Below, in pieces: positions 1 through 13,026 of a DNA stretch of 64,000 bases. A model generated the notes under the pieces. It made no database searches and was not told the origin of the DNA. It saw only the letters and a list, made by a program, of their open reading frames with translations. The DNA comes from Cyprinodon diabolis (taxonomy: Eukaryota; Chordata; Actinopteri; Cyprinodontiformes; Cyprinodontidae): NCBI GenBank assembly GCA_030533445.1, contig CM060082.1, positions 34,900,317-34,964,316 of the forward strand, in the 5' to 3' direction. Position 1 is the stretch's first letter. Each line of letters starts with the position of its first letter. The translations under genes and the position numbers were made by a program.

Positions 1-1352
1 CCTGACTTTTTCTTTAGTTTCATTACCTTAGTCAATTATTAATAACTACTTAAATGTGTGTATATAACCTTTATTTAACTAAACAAGTTCCCAATAGAGA
101 TTGAGATTTCTCTGCTAAGGGCTACCTAGCAAAAAGCATGTTATATTGCAATAACTCCAGGTACAAAAAAGGATTTAAAGCAGTAATCCTAAAATGGTAA
201 ATGTTTTGGTACTTCGAGTAAACAAACAAACAAAAAAAAAAAACCCTGATAAATAGTGCAGGAACACAATTCTTAGTGATGTTCACTGTAATGAGCATTC
301 ATTTCATTGCACCATTGTTGGTCAACGCTTGGCTGATTCTGCTCAAACAACAAGTTGTGAAACTTGGTCCTTGCTGACCTGCAGTTTACTCCAATTAGCC
401 CAGCAATGTGATAATTTGTGTTTTTTTTCACACCTTAAAAAGCATAATATCACTACTGACTGTGTGGTTGGCAGATGTATTAATGTCATGAATAAATCAT
501 CAGTGCTATGCACCACTTTAGTTGTCTGGCAAAAAAAAGGAACTTCATGAGAGCTTTTTTTTGTCGAGACTTACAATAGCTCCAAATGTGATTACACACT
601 CACGTTGTTACCAAGCTGAGGATGGAAAGGCAGCAAAGAGAATAATGAGAGGCCTGATGCAGCACTGCGGTCTTTCTGGCCGTGGACAGATGGACCCAGG
701 AACTCATTGCATTAGTGAAAGAGGGATGAAGGAGAAGTGCACTGTGCAGCCCTCACCCCATACTGACACGCACTTAAAGACACCAGTGGAAAAGCATCCC
801 CCAACCACAAATTACCTGCCAGCATCAATTGCAGCTCTTGTATGTCACATTTATATGAAAGGTTAAACTGAAACGGATGGTGGCCAGAGCTGATGCTTGG
901 CAGGGAGCAGCCTCTGTTTCACAGGGGCATCCCAGGACGAGGTGAAAGCAGTCAAATGGTTTGACACAGTATGTGCACTTATAGTTTAAGAGCTACAGTG
1001 TACCAAAGGGCCTGTTTAAGGCTTCCTTGCATATAAACTTTATCTGGAGGCCTATTTGACACAACTGTCTTGTTTTTACCATGTGGTTGATATAAACTAC
1101 ACTGCTGCTCATAATTCATAAATCTGGATGTGATCACATATCCTTTCCTTTATTCATATGCTTTAAACAGAAAAGAACCAGGACACAACATGGAAAAAAA
1201 CAATACATGCTTTTCATATAACCTGCATCTGAATGAAATGTGATTATTGTAGATAAGTTCAATATTTTTTAGTAAGCCATTTCAAAAATGAAACTCATTT
1301 ATCATGACACTGTTAACTCAGCTATCATGGTTTAATTAAAGTGAAACATTTA
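1..1352. other. AT-rich DNA, no gene recognised
   Basis: No family-specific repeat or convincing coding region is visible. There is an A-rich run near 220-242. A 114-codon open frame at 522-866 has no recognisable domain and I treat it as chance. Confidence 0.5.
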
Positions 1353-2290
1353 AATTCAATTCAGTTTATTTATATAGCGCCAATTTACAACACGTCACCT
1401 CAAGGCATTTTACAGAGACAATTCAACCAGGTCATACACTCAGAGTCGTTCAAAGTTTTCTAAGTAAAACCAGTTGATTCATCGAATCAAAGGCAATCCC
1501 TCACACCAAGCATGCTTGCAGTGCCAGTGGAGAGGAAAACTCTCCTTTAATAGGAAGAAACCTACAGCAGAACCAGGCTCAGTGTGGTGGCCATCTGCAG
1601 AGGCCATCTGGGGTTCAAGGAGACCGAAGCGGACAAAGAAAAATAAGCAGTGATATAAAACGCAACTTTCCACATGCGGCCCCATTTAGGAAACAAACAG
1701 CCAGACAGATGAGCTCCGAGCCAGCTCCCATGTCAGAGGAGGAAGTAGAGCAGATACAGTTAGTCACAGTCAGAAAAACAGGACTACACTGAAAAACAAG
1801 CCAAGCTCAAACATCTATAAAAAAGGCATAAAAGGCAGCAGCACAGCTGACACATCTCTCCAGGATGGTGTGACAGCCAAACCGGGACACACCGGATGAA
1901 GCTACTATAATGAGAAAAAGCAGAGATAGGATAACATTAGAGATTGAACTAACTGGGAGAATAGAGATGGAATGATGAAAAGTCCTACAGCAGTCTAAGC
2001 ATATAGCAGCACAAATGCAAAAAATAGCTCAGGACAACCTAAGTATTTTGGATGAGTAATAAGAAAGATAGACCCAAAGTCTGGCCAAAGTAGAGCCAAG
2101 GAGAAACGCCTATGAACTGAAATTCTCCCCTGCTGGATTCTGCTTTTAAAGCTCTACCTCCACCTACCTCTCTACTTACCCAGTGACTAAGCACACATCA
2201 CTGTTTTTAAATGTAAGCTTTATCAAAAAGGACATTTTTAAGCCTTGCATTAAAACTAGACAGAATGTCTGCCTAACTACTTTCTTTCTG
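1353..2290 (-). mobile_element. L2-type LINE 3' end, minus strand
   Basis: Read on the minus strand this ends with the GCGCTATATAAATAAACTGA tail near 1353-1382. Before it come the 3'UTR blocks shared with the copies at 17.8, 38.7, 42.9 and 53.4 kb: the TGTCTCCTTGAACCCCAG-type block, the TTTCTTCCTGTT block and the CATGCTTAGTGTGAGGGATT-type block. A segment at 2214-2285 matches the end of the LINE ORF (the KTFLF-like C-terminus seen at 53.16 kb). The copy is 5' truncated and diverged. The assignment to an L2/Rex1-like clade is inferred from the RT C-terminal pattern of the better copies; the exact family name is not established. Confidence 0.75.
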
Positions 2291-5200
2291 CAATTTTGAT
2301 GCTCATGGTTTAGAGATGAACCAAAAACATAAATCAGTGTCTCATTATGGTCACTTAGTCTGGGCCAGTATGAGACATAAGCATGAGAAAGATTGTTGAG
2401 TCAGTTTTCAACACTCTTCACACAAAGGGTAGACAACAAGAGCGTATTCTTTAACAAGCTGGTTGTTCATAGAGTGCAACATCCAAACCTACAGTATGCA
2501 GAGAAAGTTCAGTGGAAGGAAATATGTGGTTGTAAATGTTATACCATCATCTGGGATAACCACAGCTTTTGGAGAATTTAAAGATAATCTTACAAGGATT
2601 AGACTTAGGTGGGAGTCATCTGCACATTTGGGCTACAGGCCCGATACTATGGAGAAAAGAAACTGAACTGTTGCTTCAAGGTCCACAATTGTTAGAATGG
2701 AATAGAAGGTCATATTTCTTTAAAAAATCTTGATCCTAGAGTCTGGAGGAGTGAGGAACATACTCCACACTGCTTGAAGTACAATGTGAAGTTTTCCTGG
2801 TCAGTTAAGGTTGGGGTGACATGTCTTCAACTGGTGTTGGTCCTCTTGAGGTCTCCAAAAAAGCAGCCAAATCACAGGTATATGTAGAACACTTCAACTT
2901 TCCTTTTGCTGTCAAACTTTGTGGGGACCCTGATTTCCTACTCTGCCTAAGGTACTAAGCATCGCTCCAACCAGTACTTTCCAGAAGCCAGATATCCATT
3001 TGAAGAAATATTTTTTCTTATTCATCATATGTAAATTTCTAAAATGCAGAGACACTTAATTTCAGGATATGTAAACCAAAATTAATCAAAATGGAAAAAA
3101 AATAGAATTGATATAATATTAATTTTTTATTTCAGAAATGAGGAAAAAAATTATATAAACATTTTATATGAAATTTATTTTTTGTATGCATTTTGCGTAC
3201 TTGATTATTTACAGATGTGTGGTATTTATGAGTAGCTATTATTCAGGAGGAGTCAGTTCTTTATCTGGAGCAACCCATTGTCAAACCGTCTCTGCTTCCC
3301 CTATGGAAGCAGAGACCGTGATAGAGAAAGGGGCCACATTACTTGGAATGTCAGCCAGGCAGATAACAGGGTTCAGAGTCAAAATAAGGAGGTCTAAATC
3401 TGACTTGATCATGTTATAGTTAACTTTGATCGCACATGCAAATGAGCTATTCTATTTCTAAAATATGTTTTGTGTGTAATTGGAGTCTGCTGAAAAGTCT
3501 GCTTTTAGAAGCCGTTTGGCTCAGTTTTTCAGTCTTGTCATTCATCTCTAGTTTCTACCTTTTGTTCTCTGAGACATCACAGTATCTATGTTGAACAAGG
3601 TCAAGGACTTAAGGTCTACAATCCAACCAAACCACCACTTTCTTTTTTCTTTTGAACTATTAGTGTTATCTGATTTTATGGATGCCAATGTTACAAGCTG
3701 AAGAATGTAAATATTTGGTTGCTAAGTGTAGAATCAGAACCTTTTCTAAATGTCTGGTTAAAGTTAGTTTTCAACTGAAATGTAACCAAGGTGGGTGAGT
3801 GAAGGTGCACATAAAACAGTGTGTTTGGTAAAAGAGGACCTTATCAAAACAAAGACTACCTTTCTCCTTTTTCTGCTTAAGTGTTATTCTTTGACATCAA
3901 GATGGAGATCAAGATTGCTTTTCTCCTACAGTATGAGACTTCTTATCCCTGTGATAGACTCTTAGCCTATCCAGTATCTACCCAAGAAACCAGTCCCCTG
4001 TGTGACCTTGGTAAAGAATAAATGTGTATGAATGCCATCATAATGTATTCACCATGAAAATTTGCTCAATGCCATACGCTTCAGCACAAACTCCTAAGAG
4101 GCACGTTTAAAAATTCCTTTTTGAAAATCTAAAGGAAAGATGATTTTTCTAACACCTTTTCCAAGAAATAGTTATTTCTTCAGGTGTTGCCAGGAAACAC
4201 AACACTGCGCTCCTACTTTGCTATTTCTTCCTGAAGGTCTTTTGAAGTTTGTTTTTCTAGTGATTCTATACGAGCCGTTCTCTTTAGACTCCAAATGGAC
4301 CCCCTACTGCATAAAGATACTGTTATCTGAGAAGTTCTTTTTGCTTTATAGGCATGACTTTTTACATTTTTTTTTTTACTAATCCGCTTTCACTGGATAG
4401 ACATTTTTTATAACAAACTCTCACAAGGAACCGCCATGGCTTCTTTGCACCCTAAGGCTTTCTATTCAATAATAGTAATAACAGCCTAACTGTTTTATTT
4501 CTTGTAGAATATAACTTTTCTAGAGAATTGAACCAAGAAGATAAGAAGCAAACATTATTTTCAGCATGTGCTACTCAAAGTATGTAGCTGTCATCAGGAA
4601 AACCTTTTCAATGTATATATTTTTTAATGTAAATCAGGAGAAGTTCCAATGAATTGGACATTTCGTATAATCTCAACTGTTCTACATAAAGATGTTACCA
4701 TTTAAAAGTCAGAAATTAATAAATGAAGCACAAGAACGTAAGGCCAAGCAATAAAGAAAGAAAATGCTGCTCACCGTATCTACCCACCTAACCTTTATTA
4801 CATAAACCAAACCAACGTCTTAGCTCCCAGTTTTTCTCATGTTGAAAATTATGTTACAGGCAGAAGCCCTCAGGGTGGAAATGCTTTTTAAATAAACTAA
4901 TCCGACAGTTTATTTATAAAATGTACCCAACAGAGGCCTGGATTTAAGTTCAGAAGTAAGATTTGAATTTGAGATACATTAAATGATAAAAACAACGTCT
5001 TCTAAATGAATCTAGACTGGTAGCCTAAAGACTCAAGGATTGTTAGACCTGAGACCTGAAATTCGATAGAGATGTATAATTTTCATGTTAAATCTGGATT
5101 TAGTTAGTTTGCAAACCAAAAAAAACACTCCTGACAGGTGATCTCCTACATGTCTATGCTTTCAATTTCAAGAATGCACTTAGTTTATTAGCCTTTAATG

Positions 5201-5345
5201 GCTTGAAGGACTTAGCAGGTGACGCATGATATGATCTGCATGGGCATGTCTGCATAATTTGGCTAGAAATCAAACTTAACTTATCTCTAACATCTTACTT
5301 TATAGCTAATTTGTTTCAAACTTCTCCATCTTCTCCCACTTATTC
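2291..5345. other. AT-rich DNA, no gene recognised
   Basis: Nothing coding is supported. The stretch contains a perfect 12-bp inverted repeat at 3288-3316, listed separately. The open frames present are short and have no recognisable domains. Confidence 0.5.
3288..3316. repeat. 12-bp perfect inverted repeat, 5-bp loop
   Basis: GTCTCTGCTTCC at 3288-3299 is repeated as its exact reverse complement at 3305-3316, with cctat between. It could form a short hairpin in DNA or RNA. No flanking transposon ends are visible. Confidence 0.85.
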
Positions 5346-5666
5346 CATCAGGGTCGCGATGGGGCCGGTACCTATCTTCGGCAGTCTACTGGTGAGAGAC
5401 AGGTACACCCTGGACAGGTCAGCAGTCTGTCACAGGCTAACACAGAGAAGCAGAGACATTCAACCATGTGTACACTCACATCTACTGTAAGGACAGTTTA
5501 GAGAAGCCAGTTAACCTAACTTGTTTTTTGACTGTGGGAAGAAGCCGGAGTACCCAGTGTGAACCCATGCATGCACAGGGAGAACATGCAAACTCCACGC
5601 ATGTTTAAATCCTGAACCTTCTTGCTGAAAGACGAAAGAGAAACAAACTGTTCCACCGTGCAGCCC
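5346..5666 (-). mobile_element. tRNA-headed SINE-like repeat, minus strand
   Basis: This matches a repeat that is very common in teleost genomes. On the minus strand it starts near 5665 with GGGCTGCACGGTGGAACAG, a degenerate tRNA-like head. It continues through the block reading ACTCCACGCATG / GCATGTTCTCCCTGTGCATG and the GACTGTGGGAAGAAGCCGGA block (plus-strand sense), then the part containing CTAACACAGAG and the cttcggcagtctactgg region. Fragments of the same family lie at 12.9 kb and 39.18 kb, the latter with the (ATGG)n tail. The family assignment is from memory of fish repeats; the head and block order are seen in the sequence. Confidence 0.7.
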
Positions 5667-7857
5667 TCAAACTTTTCACCTCCTCTTGTCTTCATTTAAA
5701 TATTTGATGTTCTTTCTCATCCATATTTACACTGCAGTTGTGTGCAAATTACTTTACCTGGTTCTGTTGGACCAAACAATGATGTTGACACCTTGTGACC
5801 AATATTCAAGGATGTCGTAAATGTTATTTAAAACAAGATTAGCTGATTTAGGCTGAAATATTCACTGCGACAGAAATCATGGTTTTCATCATGTTTTTGT
5901 TTTAATTAGAATTTAATAATAATTAAAAACAAAAAAATTTTTTATTAAGAAAATCCTAAGAAATTGCATGTCTTCCGTTTAAGAAAAAATATTTTTAATC
6001 AGCATGCATTCCATTTGAACGGAAATGTGATTACTTTCTTTGTTTAATGAGAATATTCCATGTACATATTATTTGTAGTGCAGGTTAAAAATACAAACAA
6101 TCAGAAAAAAAATGTTTTTTTTAAATGAAATATAGTTTTTAGGTAATATTTTTATTTGATGTAAACATACATACAAACATTATTGCTATTAAAATTCAAC
6201 AAAGATTTCCCAATAATATTAGAAACTTTGTAAACCAGAGTGAGGGGAACAACCCCCAAATTATGAATAGTGTAGTATACACTAAATGGGGGGACAATAT
6301 TAATAGGTAGACTAGAAAGTAGTTAGTAAACTAAATTACTAAACTAAATAATTACTGTTATTTATTGAGGAATTCAGCACCAAACGTGAATCTATTTGTA
6401 CTATTTTCTTTGAAGATACATTAAATCTGTAACTTGGTAAAAACAAATGTGTCATTATCTCCATTGCTTTCTATTTTCAAAGGTCAGAAATTTTTGTGCC
6501 AGAGTAATACCCAAAGGAAACAGGAAGTTATGAATGATGTTTAAAAGTTTCTTGATACTCTGATAAACTTTAAAAGGTAAACTGCGCATTAAATATGTGT
6601 CACTAAGTATTGAATTAGTGCTTTTATGGGGCTGATTTCTTTTTCCACTGAAATAAAAGTATTCAGACCACAAGGTTGGATGTTTCCCCAACTTTCAATG
6701 AAGTATTGTTTTATTGCTATAAAAAATAATATAAGGAACTTTACAAACTAGATCAAAGATGTGGAAGGTGATGGACGTGAGATAAAAGCATAATCAGTTT
6801 GCTATATTCCCTATGGTCCACCTATAGTCTTATTCTGTTGGCTTGAGGTCTACTACTCCTCTGTCTAGTGTTTTAAATTGTCTACTAAGCGCATTAAAGC
6901 TGGAGCACCAGCTGCAGTTGTAGCCATGATTTAAGTCTGCTAATAAAATGCTTCTGAGACCCTGTTAGTGCTGCAGGAGAAAGATTGCTCACTTAAACCT
7001 GTTTAGGAGTTAAAATTTCTCCCCCATCTCCAGATTAATTTTCGCGCTTCCCGCATGCTGCCTCACTCCGTTCAACTTTTTATTTCAGCGCTTGACTCAG
7101 AATGTTGTATTTGACGTCTCTGCTGAGGTAATTACACATTTCCATAAAGGTCATGGCGACAGCAGACATGAATCACAGACACAGTTCCCAGTTGGAGATC
7201 TACCCCCCCACCTTCTCAGCACAAACCTTTTGTCAGTAGCCTCCGCACCAGAGTTCATCTTCATAGGACAAATCATCAAGATAACAAGTTTGTTCCTTTA
7301 ATAGACTGTGTTATTATTTAGTGTAATAAGTGACGTTTATTTGAGGATTAGTAGCCATGTCGGACAAATGTTTTGTTGACAAGATCTGTTTGACAAAAAT
7401 TGTGTACTGTGTACCATAGAGAAGGACATGCAGAGTATTTTATTCCCCTTTGAAACCACCAGGTTTTTCATATCGTATCCCTCATGCAATGAAGATGTCT
7501 CAGATAGGTTGTGGAAGCTTGACAGGTCACTGAATTATTAATAACCCTTAAGATCTTTCTCATTTTATCAAAATTCAACCACAAACCTTTTATGTGTTCA
7601 GTCAATACGAAGTCATCCATAACTGTGAAATGGAAGGACCAGTAGAGTCATGAAAAATGTGTCTGACTGAATGATCTCAAAAAACAAAGAGCTATTCCAA
7701 TGAGATCAAAATACAAATGAGAAGCAAACTATCGTTATATTCATTATTTTAAAGCATCAGTTTAGAAAGGATTATAAATCCAGTTCTAAGGAAATAGCCT
7801 GATCATTCTTGTAGAAATGGGGAATATTTAGAACCAAGATGTTAGGTTTCTGTTTTC
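5667..7857. other. AT-rich DNA; small exon-like or conserved-looking patch near 7.0-7.2 kb
   Basis: Most of this is AT-rich and featureless. Near 7060-7140 a tract ending tttttatttcag is followed by 39 open bases and then gtaatt, which resembles acceptor, micro-exon and donor. It is too short to support as coding. The patch at 7020-7200 is less AT-rich than its surroundings and might be a conserved non-coding element. Confidence 0.3.
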
Positions 7858-8562
7858 TGTCATGTTTTTCTTTTGAGTATCCAGTTTTGCTTTTCTCCTT
7901 GATTCCCAGCTTTTATGGTTTAATTCTTAGTTTATTGTGTTCTTTGGTTTATTCTTAGTTTCTGTTTAAGTCTTGGTTCTGTTATGTTTTCTTTTGAGTG
8001 CTTAGTTTTACTTTTCTCCATGTTTTATAGTCTTAGTGGTTTAATTATTATTTGTTGTGTTTTGTAGTTATTTCCAGTCTTCCAGGTTTTTCATTTGTTG
8101 CCCTCTGCTGCCCTCTTGTGTTCTCCTTTCTCGCTAGCTCCTGTTTTGTTTCTGCTCTGTCCTTACCTGTTCCCAATCTTCTCATTAGCCCTCTCTTTGT
8201 CTCTGTATCCTTTAAAAGCCCTCTCTCTTCAGTTCTTCTTTGCTGGGTCCTCGTCTAACTTTTGTCTGTCTTCCTCCAACTCGTCTCTCTGAGCCTTCCT
8301 CCTGGTTACAATTCTTCCCCTGATGACTCCATGATTTTTTGGTAACGTTTGACTTTAGTTTTCTTGTTTTTTGATCTTGGAAGTTTGGACTCCTGGTTTC
8401 TTGTTTGTTTGTTTTTTTTAACTTTGTTTACATTTTTTGATTTTTAGTTGCCTGTTTGTTTGGACTTTGTTTTTTCAGTAATTCTTCATTAAATCAACCT
8501 TCTATTCACCTCTCCCTACCTGCCTCTGCTTTGGGTCAACAATCCTAAACCAAATCCCGACA
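7858..8562 (+). mobile_element. LTR-like repeat (TGTCATG...CGACA)
   Basis: The block starts TGTCATGTTT and ends CCCGACA, the TG...CA form of a retroviral-type LTR. It shares internal features with the LTRs at 27.9, 41.9, 48.6 and 50.6 kb: pyrimidine-rich U3, CCCTCTGCTGCCCTCTTGTG block, CACCTG/CCTGTTCCCAATCT block, an ATTAAA poly(A)-like signal near 8488, and a CTGCCTCTGCTTTGGGTC block near the end. The flanking 5-mers (ttttc and taaga) do not match, so either the ends are slightly different or the duplication has decayed. No internal gag-pol sequence is present, so it would be a solo LTR or fragment. Confidence 0.5.
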
Positions 8563-11452
8563 TAAGACAAATCTTCCCAGTAGTGGGCTTCCTACCTTTC
8601 TTCAAGGAAAGAGATGATTATTCCATGCAATAAAAAATTGACAGTCTTCGTGATTTTACCACAAGAAAGACCAGTTATCATGAATACTTGGCAGTTGTTG
8701 CCACACAGGATGGGTAAACCCATTATAAGGTCAGGAAGGCCTCATATTTTTAATAAGCTCCATCTTTTTTTAGGAGAGGTTTTTCTCTATCTAATGAATT
8801 AAAGGTATAGTGGAGGATGTTCTTTTTCCGGACGAATTATCCAAATAAGTGATCGTCCTAATTGTCAATCATTCTGGGGATATATTTACGTAAGGCCGTT
8901 CTACGTGCTGGTCCCATTTTCACTTATCGATGGTAAGCCTAACATAGTGGAAAAATGCAAATCTTCTTTTGGAGGGTAAGCTTGTATGAGTGATGCAAAC
9001 AGCAGCTTTAAAACAGAGCATACACGAGAAGAAATTCGCTCGTACATGCTCTTGCATTCATAGGCGTTCCCTCTCTGGAGCAGCTACAGTGCTGCAAATG
9101 TGCATTTATTTTTAAAGTGGGGAGGGCGGGTCTTTTCAAAAATTTGCGAAGATCCTCCACCATACCTTTAAGTAACTGTTTTGTTTTCATTCCAGGTTTC
9201 TTTGACTCACATTAAAAGTTGATGTTCTGAAACATTTATGTTTGAAAAAAAAAGCAAGGTAAATAAATCTGTAAAGTGGGATACTGAGTGGCTTTCTATT
9301 TGTGCACCAGTTTTACACATCAGTGGAACATTTTTGCACATTTCTTTTTGTAAAATATCTCAAACAGATTTTCTCCAGGCATGGGAGAAAATCTGTTTAA
9401 CCTCTTAAAATGTTCCGTCCATTTTTTACATCCGCTCTGACCGGCTTTCTCGTCTCCCCATAAGTAACATATCAACATAGCGTTATCCTTCAACGTCTAC
9501 CTGTCCCTGTGGGTATGGTGTGCATTAGGGGTTAATTTGCAACTCCATAGGATATTTTGCATTTTAAACATGTTTAAAATCTACTGTAACATCAACAAGC
9601 TCCTTTACATGTTTAATACTTTCTACTTCAGTTTTAAACAATATACTTTAGAATGTTTCACCATATACTATAGAAAAAAAAAATAGTTTGATCCAGACTG
9701 AAGTTTCACAGTAAAAATGTTTTTAACAGAAGTAAAGGTCAGTCAAACTCTGAGTTTATTGACTTTTTACAGAGGGAATGCTTTACAGACTGAGGCCAGA
9801 GAGACACACTTAGAAAAAAACCCAACTCTGACTTAGCTAAGCTCCCGACCGTGTGGGCCGGCAGAAAACTGGCTTAGAAACGGCCCAGAGGCCTTGAAGA
9901 GAGTGTGTTTTTGGGCAGCATCAGAGCCATGATGCGAACAGAATAACAACTCAACACCCACAGCCTGCCAAGGGGAGACAAACAGAACCCAAACCTGTGA
10001 GCTGGACATAAAAAAGAAACAGAGTGAGCTGATTGCAGGATTGAAACAAACAGAGCGATGCAGCAAAGACAGAGTTAGAAAGCAGAAGCAGCATTGATCC
10101 AAAAAAGACGGACAAATCTTTAAAGCCAAACTGTGCACTCGTGATTGTAGAAAGACAATTGACAATTCCCAGGAAGTTCATTTATTTCCTACAGAGCCCA
10201 GGGAAGGTGAGGTTGATGTCAACAATCACTTAGCAGTGAAGGTGGCTTTAGTTGGAGTTCATACTGGACCAGGTTTTTTTTGTAGATGCACAGTTTGATG
10301 AACAACTCAGTTTGTTAAGGCTAGTCAATAAAAAAGAATTACAGTGAAACATTTATCAATGTTATAAAATATTACTACTCTTCCAAGCAAAAATTACATT
10401 TATACAGCTTTGAATATACCATAGAAAATATTCTGCAACGGTTTTTCAAGAGATTAACACCAAATAACAGACAGGCAGAAGGTTGTCTTACTGCCACATG
10501 ATGAACCTCAAGCCAAGTCTCAGTTCTTGTAGGACTTGCTAACTGGTTTGCTTCAAGGTTTCTCATTCATGAAGTGTTCTTTCGGCTGGAATTAGTCTCA
10601 AAACAGATCCTCAGTTATCATATACATTTAAAACCTTTCAGTAACATAATAGGATAAAGACTGTGATCTTAAAATGTTTTTTTTTATATATGGTTCTTTG
10701 TTCCCCTCTTTTACTCTACACTCTACAAGGCATATGACATATAACAGTAGTAGTAATTAAAATATTTGATTAAGCAGCTAGTGACTATTCAGTCTTAAGC
10801 ATGGGAATTAGATATCTTTTGAACGATCTATTGTAAGCAGAAAAATAGAATAACGTTCTTGAATAAGCTGCTTTTTATAACTCTGTTCTCCCCTGTACCT
10901 TGAGTCTAGTTCTTGCTCATTTGTTTTTGAGTAGAGGAAAAAAAAGAGTAGCACAGCATGGCCTTTACAAAATATCAAGGCCAGTTGAGAAGTTGTGCTA
11001 TTGTGTTCCCTGTTTGTGATAAAAGTTCTTTCTGAAAACCCACTTCACAGGGATCCTTGGATACCAGCTCCATTTGAAGGACAGAGAACAGCAGTGAGCC
11101 AAGGATAGAAAGCATGTACCCATCTCCTGCTGCTGTCCAAAAATGTTGGTCTTTGTCAAGTTGCTCGTTAACTCACTCAGGATAATGCCATTTCAGGAAC
11201 ATATTTGCACCCTTTTGTATTGTATTAAATACAATATGTCTACTTCCACTGCTGGTGAATGGCTTGTTTTTCATTATCACAGTCTGAGCGCTTTTTGTGT
11301 TTGAGGTGTGTCGTAAACAGAAAGAGACTAAATCATTTTCTCTAAACAAGTTCTTGGCCTAAGAGGTATTCTCTACATGTCCTTGAGATGCATCCTGGAA
11401 TGTGACTTAAAGACTTTTTCTTTTCAACTTCTCTCCTCTCTTTCTCTTTCCA
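8563..11452. other. No gene recognised; contains a hairpin
   Basis: Mostly unique AT-rich sequence. It contains the perfect hairpin at 9362-9398 (listed separately). The open frame at 9833-10165 on the minus strand has no recognisable domain. Confidence 0.45.
9362..9398. repeat. 15-bp perfect inverted repeat, 7-bp loop
   Basis: AAACAGATTTTCTCC at 9362-9376 is followed by aggcatg and then its exact reverse complement at 9384-9398. A transcript would fold into a 15-bp perfect stem. The pairing does not extend beyond the stem, so it is shorter than a usual microRNA precursor arm pair. Confidence 0.9.
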
Positions 11453-11714
11453 GTATTCTCTCCTCCTCCCACTACTTCTAGGTGGCCGGAGGGTGCCTCT
11501 CTATGCTCTGATTGGTTTTATTGGCTGTGGTTCAGATGCGGAGGATGCCGGCATGGCTCTCAATGACATGCTCGATAAAGATGGATCGGTGCATACCATT
11601 AGGCAAAACAGTTATCTCTTTTCCATCTCATTTCAAAGGTTGAATTCAGCTGGAATAAAAAAAAATAAATACTTAAGGCAGATCAACTATGATTTGGGGT
11701 TTAGAAATGAGTAA
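11453..11714 (+). other. Candidate exon or chance ORF
   Basis: A tract ending ctctttccag at about 11452 looks like a splice acceptor. The frame that follows is open until the stop at 11712-11714, about 86 codons. The first third is noticeably GC-richer than the surroundings and encodes a stretch including GRRVPLYALIGFIGCG. I do not recognise a domain or an orthologue, and no strong donor site is evident. An open frame of this length has a chance probability of only a few percent per frame, so in a 64-kb window it can easily be random. Confidence 0.15.
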
Positions 11715-12058
11715 TGGAGTTATGCGCTTACATAACGGTAATGAATAATAAGTGCTTGATATCCTTGACTGCATTTTCAACTTACAAGACAGAATTATTG
11801 TTTTAAAGTCAAATGCACATCTAATGTGCACTTAGTTATTTAAAAGCACAGAAGGCTAAGAGACAAATGGCATGTAAATATCCAAACTTTCACCCACATT
11901 CCTCTTTCTCAGCTGTGAACTTGACCAGGTAAATTCATTTGCTGTTGCATGGTTCTCTAGTCCATCTATGCTGGTCTTTCTCCAAAAGATGAATGATGCA
12001 AACCTGCAGCAAATGAAGAAAATAGCTGCAAACAAATGAATAATACTAACTACAAACT

Positions 12059-12394
12059 AGTGTTGCACTGATACCAGTATCGGGCAGGGCCCCGAGTAAG
12101 GGGGTGAGTACCAACAAATAGGTCACTGATACCATTTGGAGGGCCAAAAGTTTATTTAACTATTGTCAGCCATTCCAGGTAGACAATAAAAAGTTCTACT
12201 GGATTCACTTTGTATTAGTCTTTTTCCTGCTTCACAAAGGTAGGCAGCAGCTTGACAAATCCAATACTTTACATCCAAGCAGTATGCAGTTCTCCATATA
12301 TACACACACACTTCAATTTCAAACAGATGGTATTGGTATAGTATATAGGCCGATACTGCTCAGCCAGGTATCGGGACCAAAAAAGGGCATCGGC
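12059..12394. mobile_element. Probable degraded hAT-type MITE
   Basis: The left part reads TAGTGTTGCACTGATACC followed by AGTATCGGG, which resembles the ends of fish hAT-type MITEs. Near 12340-12395 the opposing motifs ggccgatactg, ggtatcggga and gcatcggcat appear. A clean terminal inverted repeat and 8-bp duplication could not be drawn, so boundaries are approximate. Confidence 0.4.
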
Positions 12395-12890
12395 ATAAAA
12401 CTGCTACAACAACAACCATGGTACAAACCATTCATCAGTTTGGAATGCATTTGTCTATATGTTTTTGTTTTTTTATTCTTTTAGATCCTTTGCTCTTTGT
12501 TTTTTCTCTGTTTTGTGCAATGACAAACTTCTTTTCGGCAATCCGCCAATTAGGTCTTTTTTGATAGAATGGCCGGATGGAAGCCACATTTCGTAAAAGG
12601 CATTTGCATCCTCCGTAACTGCTCTACTCCTCTCACATTCGTCCAGCAGAGCACTAACAGTTATGTTAATCAAGCGAACTATTCCACATTCACCATGACT
12701 GCTCCGAACATCACCATTCACGCATGTTTCCTCTATCCTTCATGGTCAAAATATGGAGCAAAGCTACCCGGTCAGTTGGAATACAGCCAGGTCACGATCC
12801 ACAATTGCAATCACATAGAACAGGAACATGAAAGTCGAGAAGATCCAGTTTGTAAAAGTAAAAAAGTTAGCAATAGCAAATAACCATACA
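12395..12890. other. No gene recognised
   Basis: Open frames exist on both strands (12569-12883 plus, 12473-12721 minus) and overlap each other, which argues for low stop density by chance. No domain is recognisable. Confidence 0.35.
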
Positions 12891-13026
12891 GTCATGTTTA
12901 TGGACTGTGGGAGGAAGCTAGAGGACCCGGAGAGACCCCATGCATGCCCAGGGAGAACATGCAAACTCAATGTAGAAAGACCCCATTCCAGGAAACGATC
13001 CCAGAACCTTCATGCTGCAAGGCAAG
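12891..13026 (-). mobile_element. Fragment of the tRNA-headed SINE-like repeat
   Basis: It contains GGACTGTGGGAGGAAGC, GGAGAACATGCAAACTC and AACCTTCATGCTGCAAGGC. These match, in order and orientation, the corresponding blocks of the repeat at 5346-5666. It is truncated at both ends. Confidence 0.7.

Noticed and set aside
522..866. 114-codon frame near the window start
   Set aside because: No domain, no splice context, and composition typical of chance frames.
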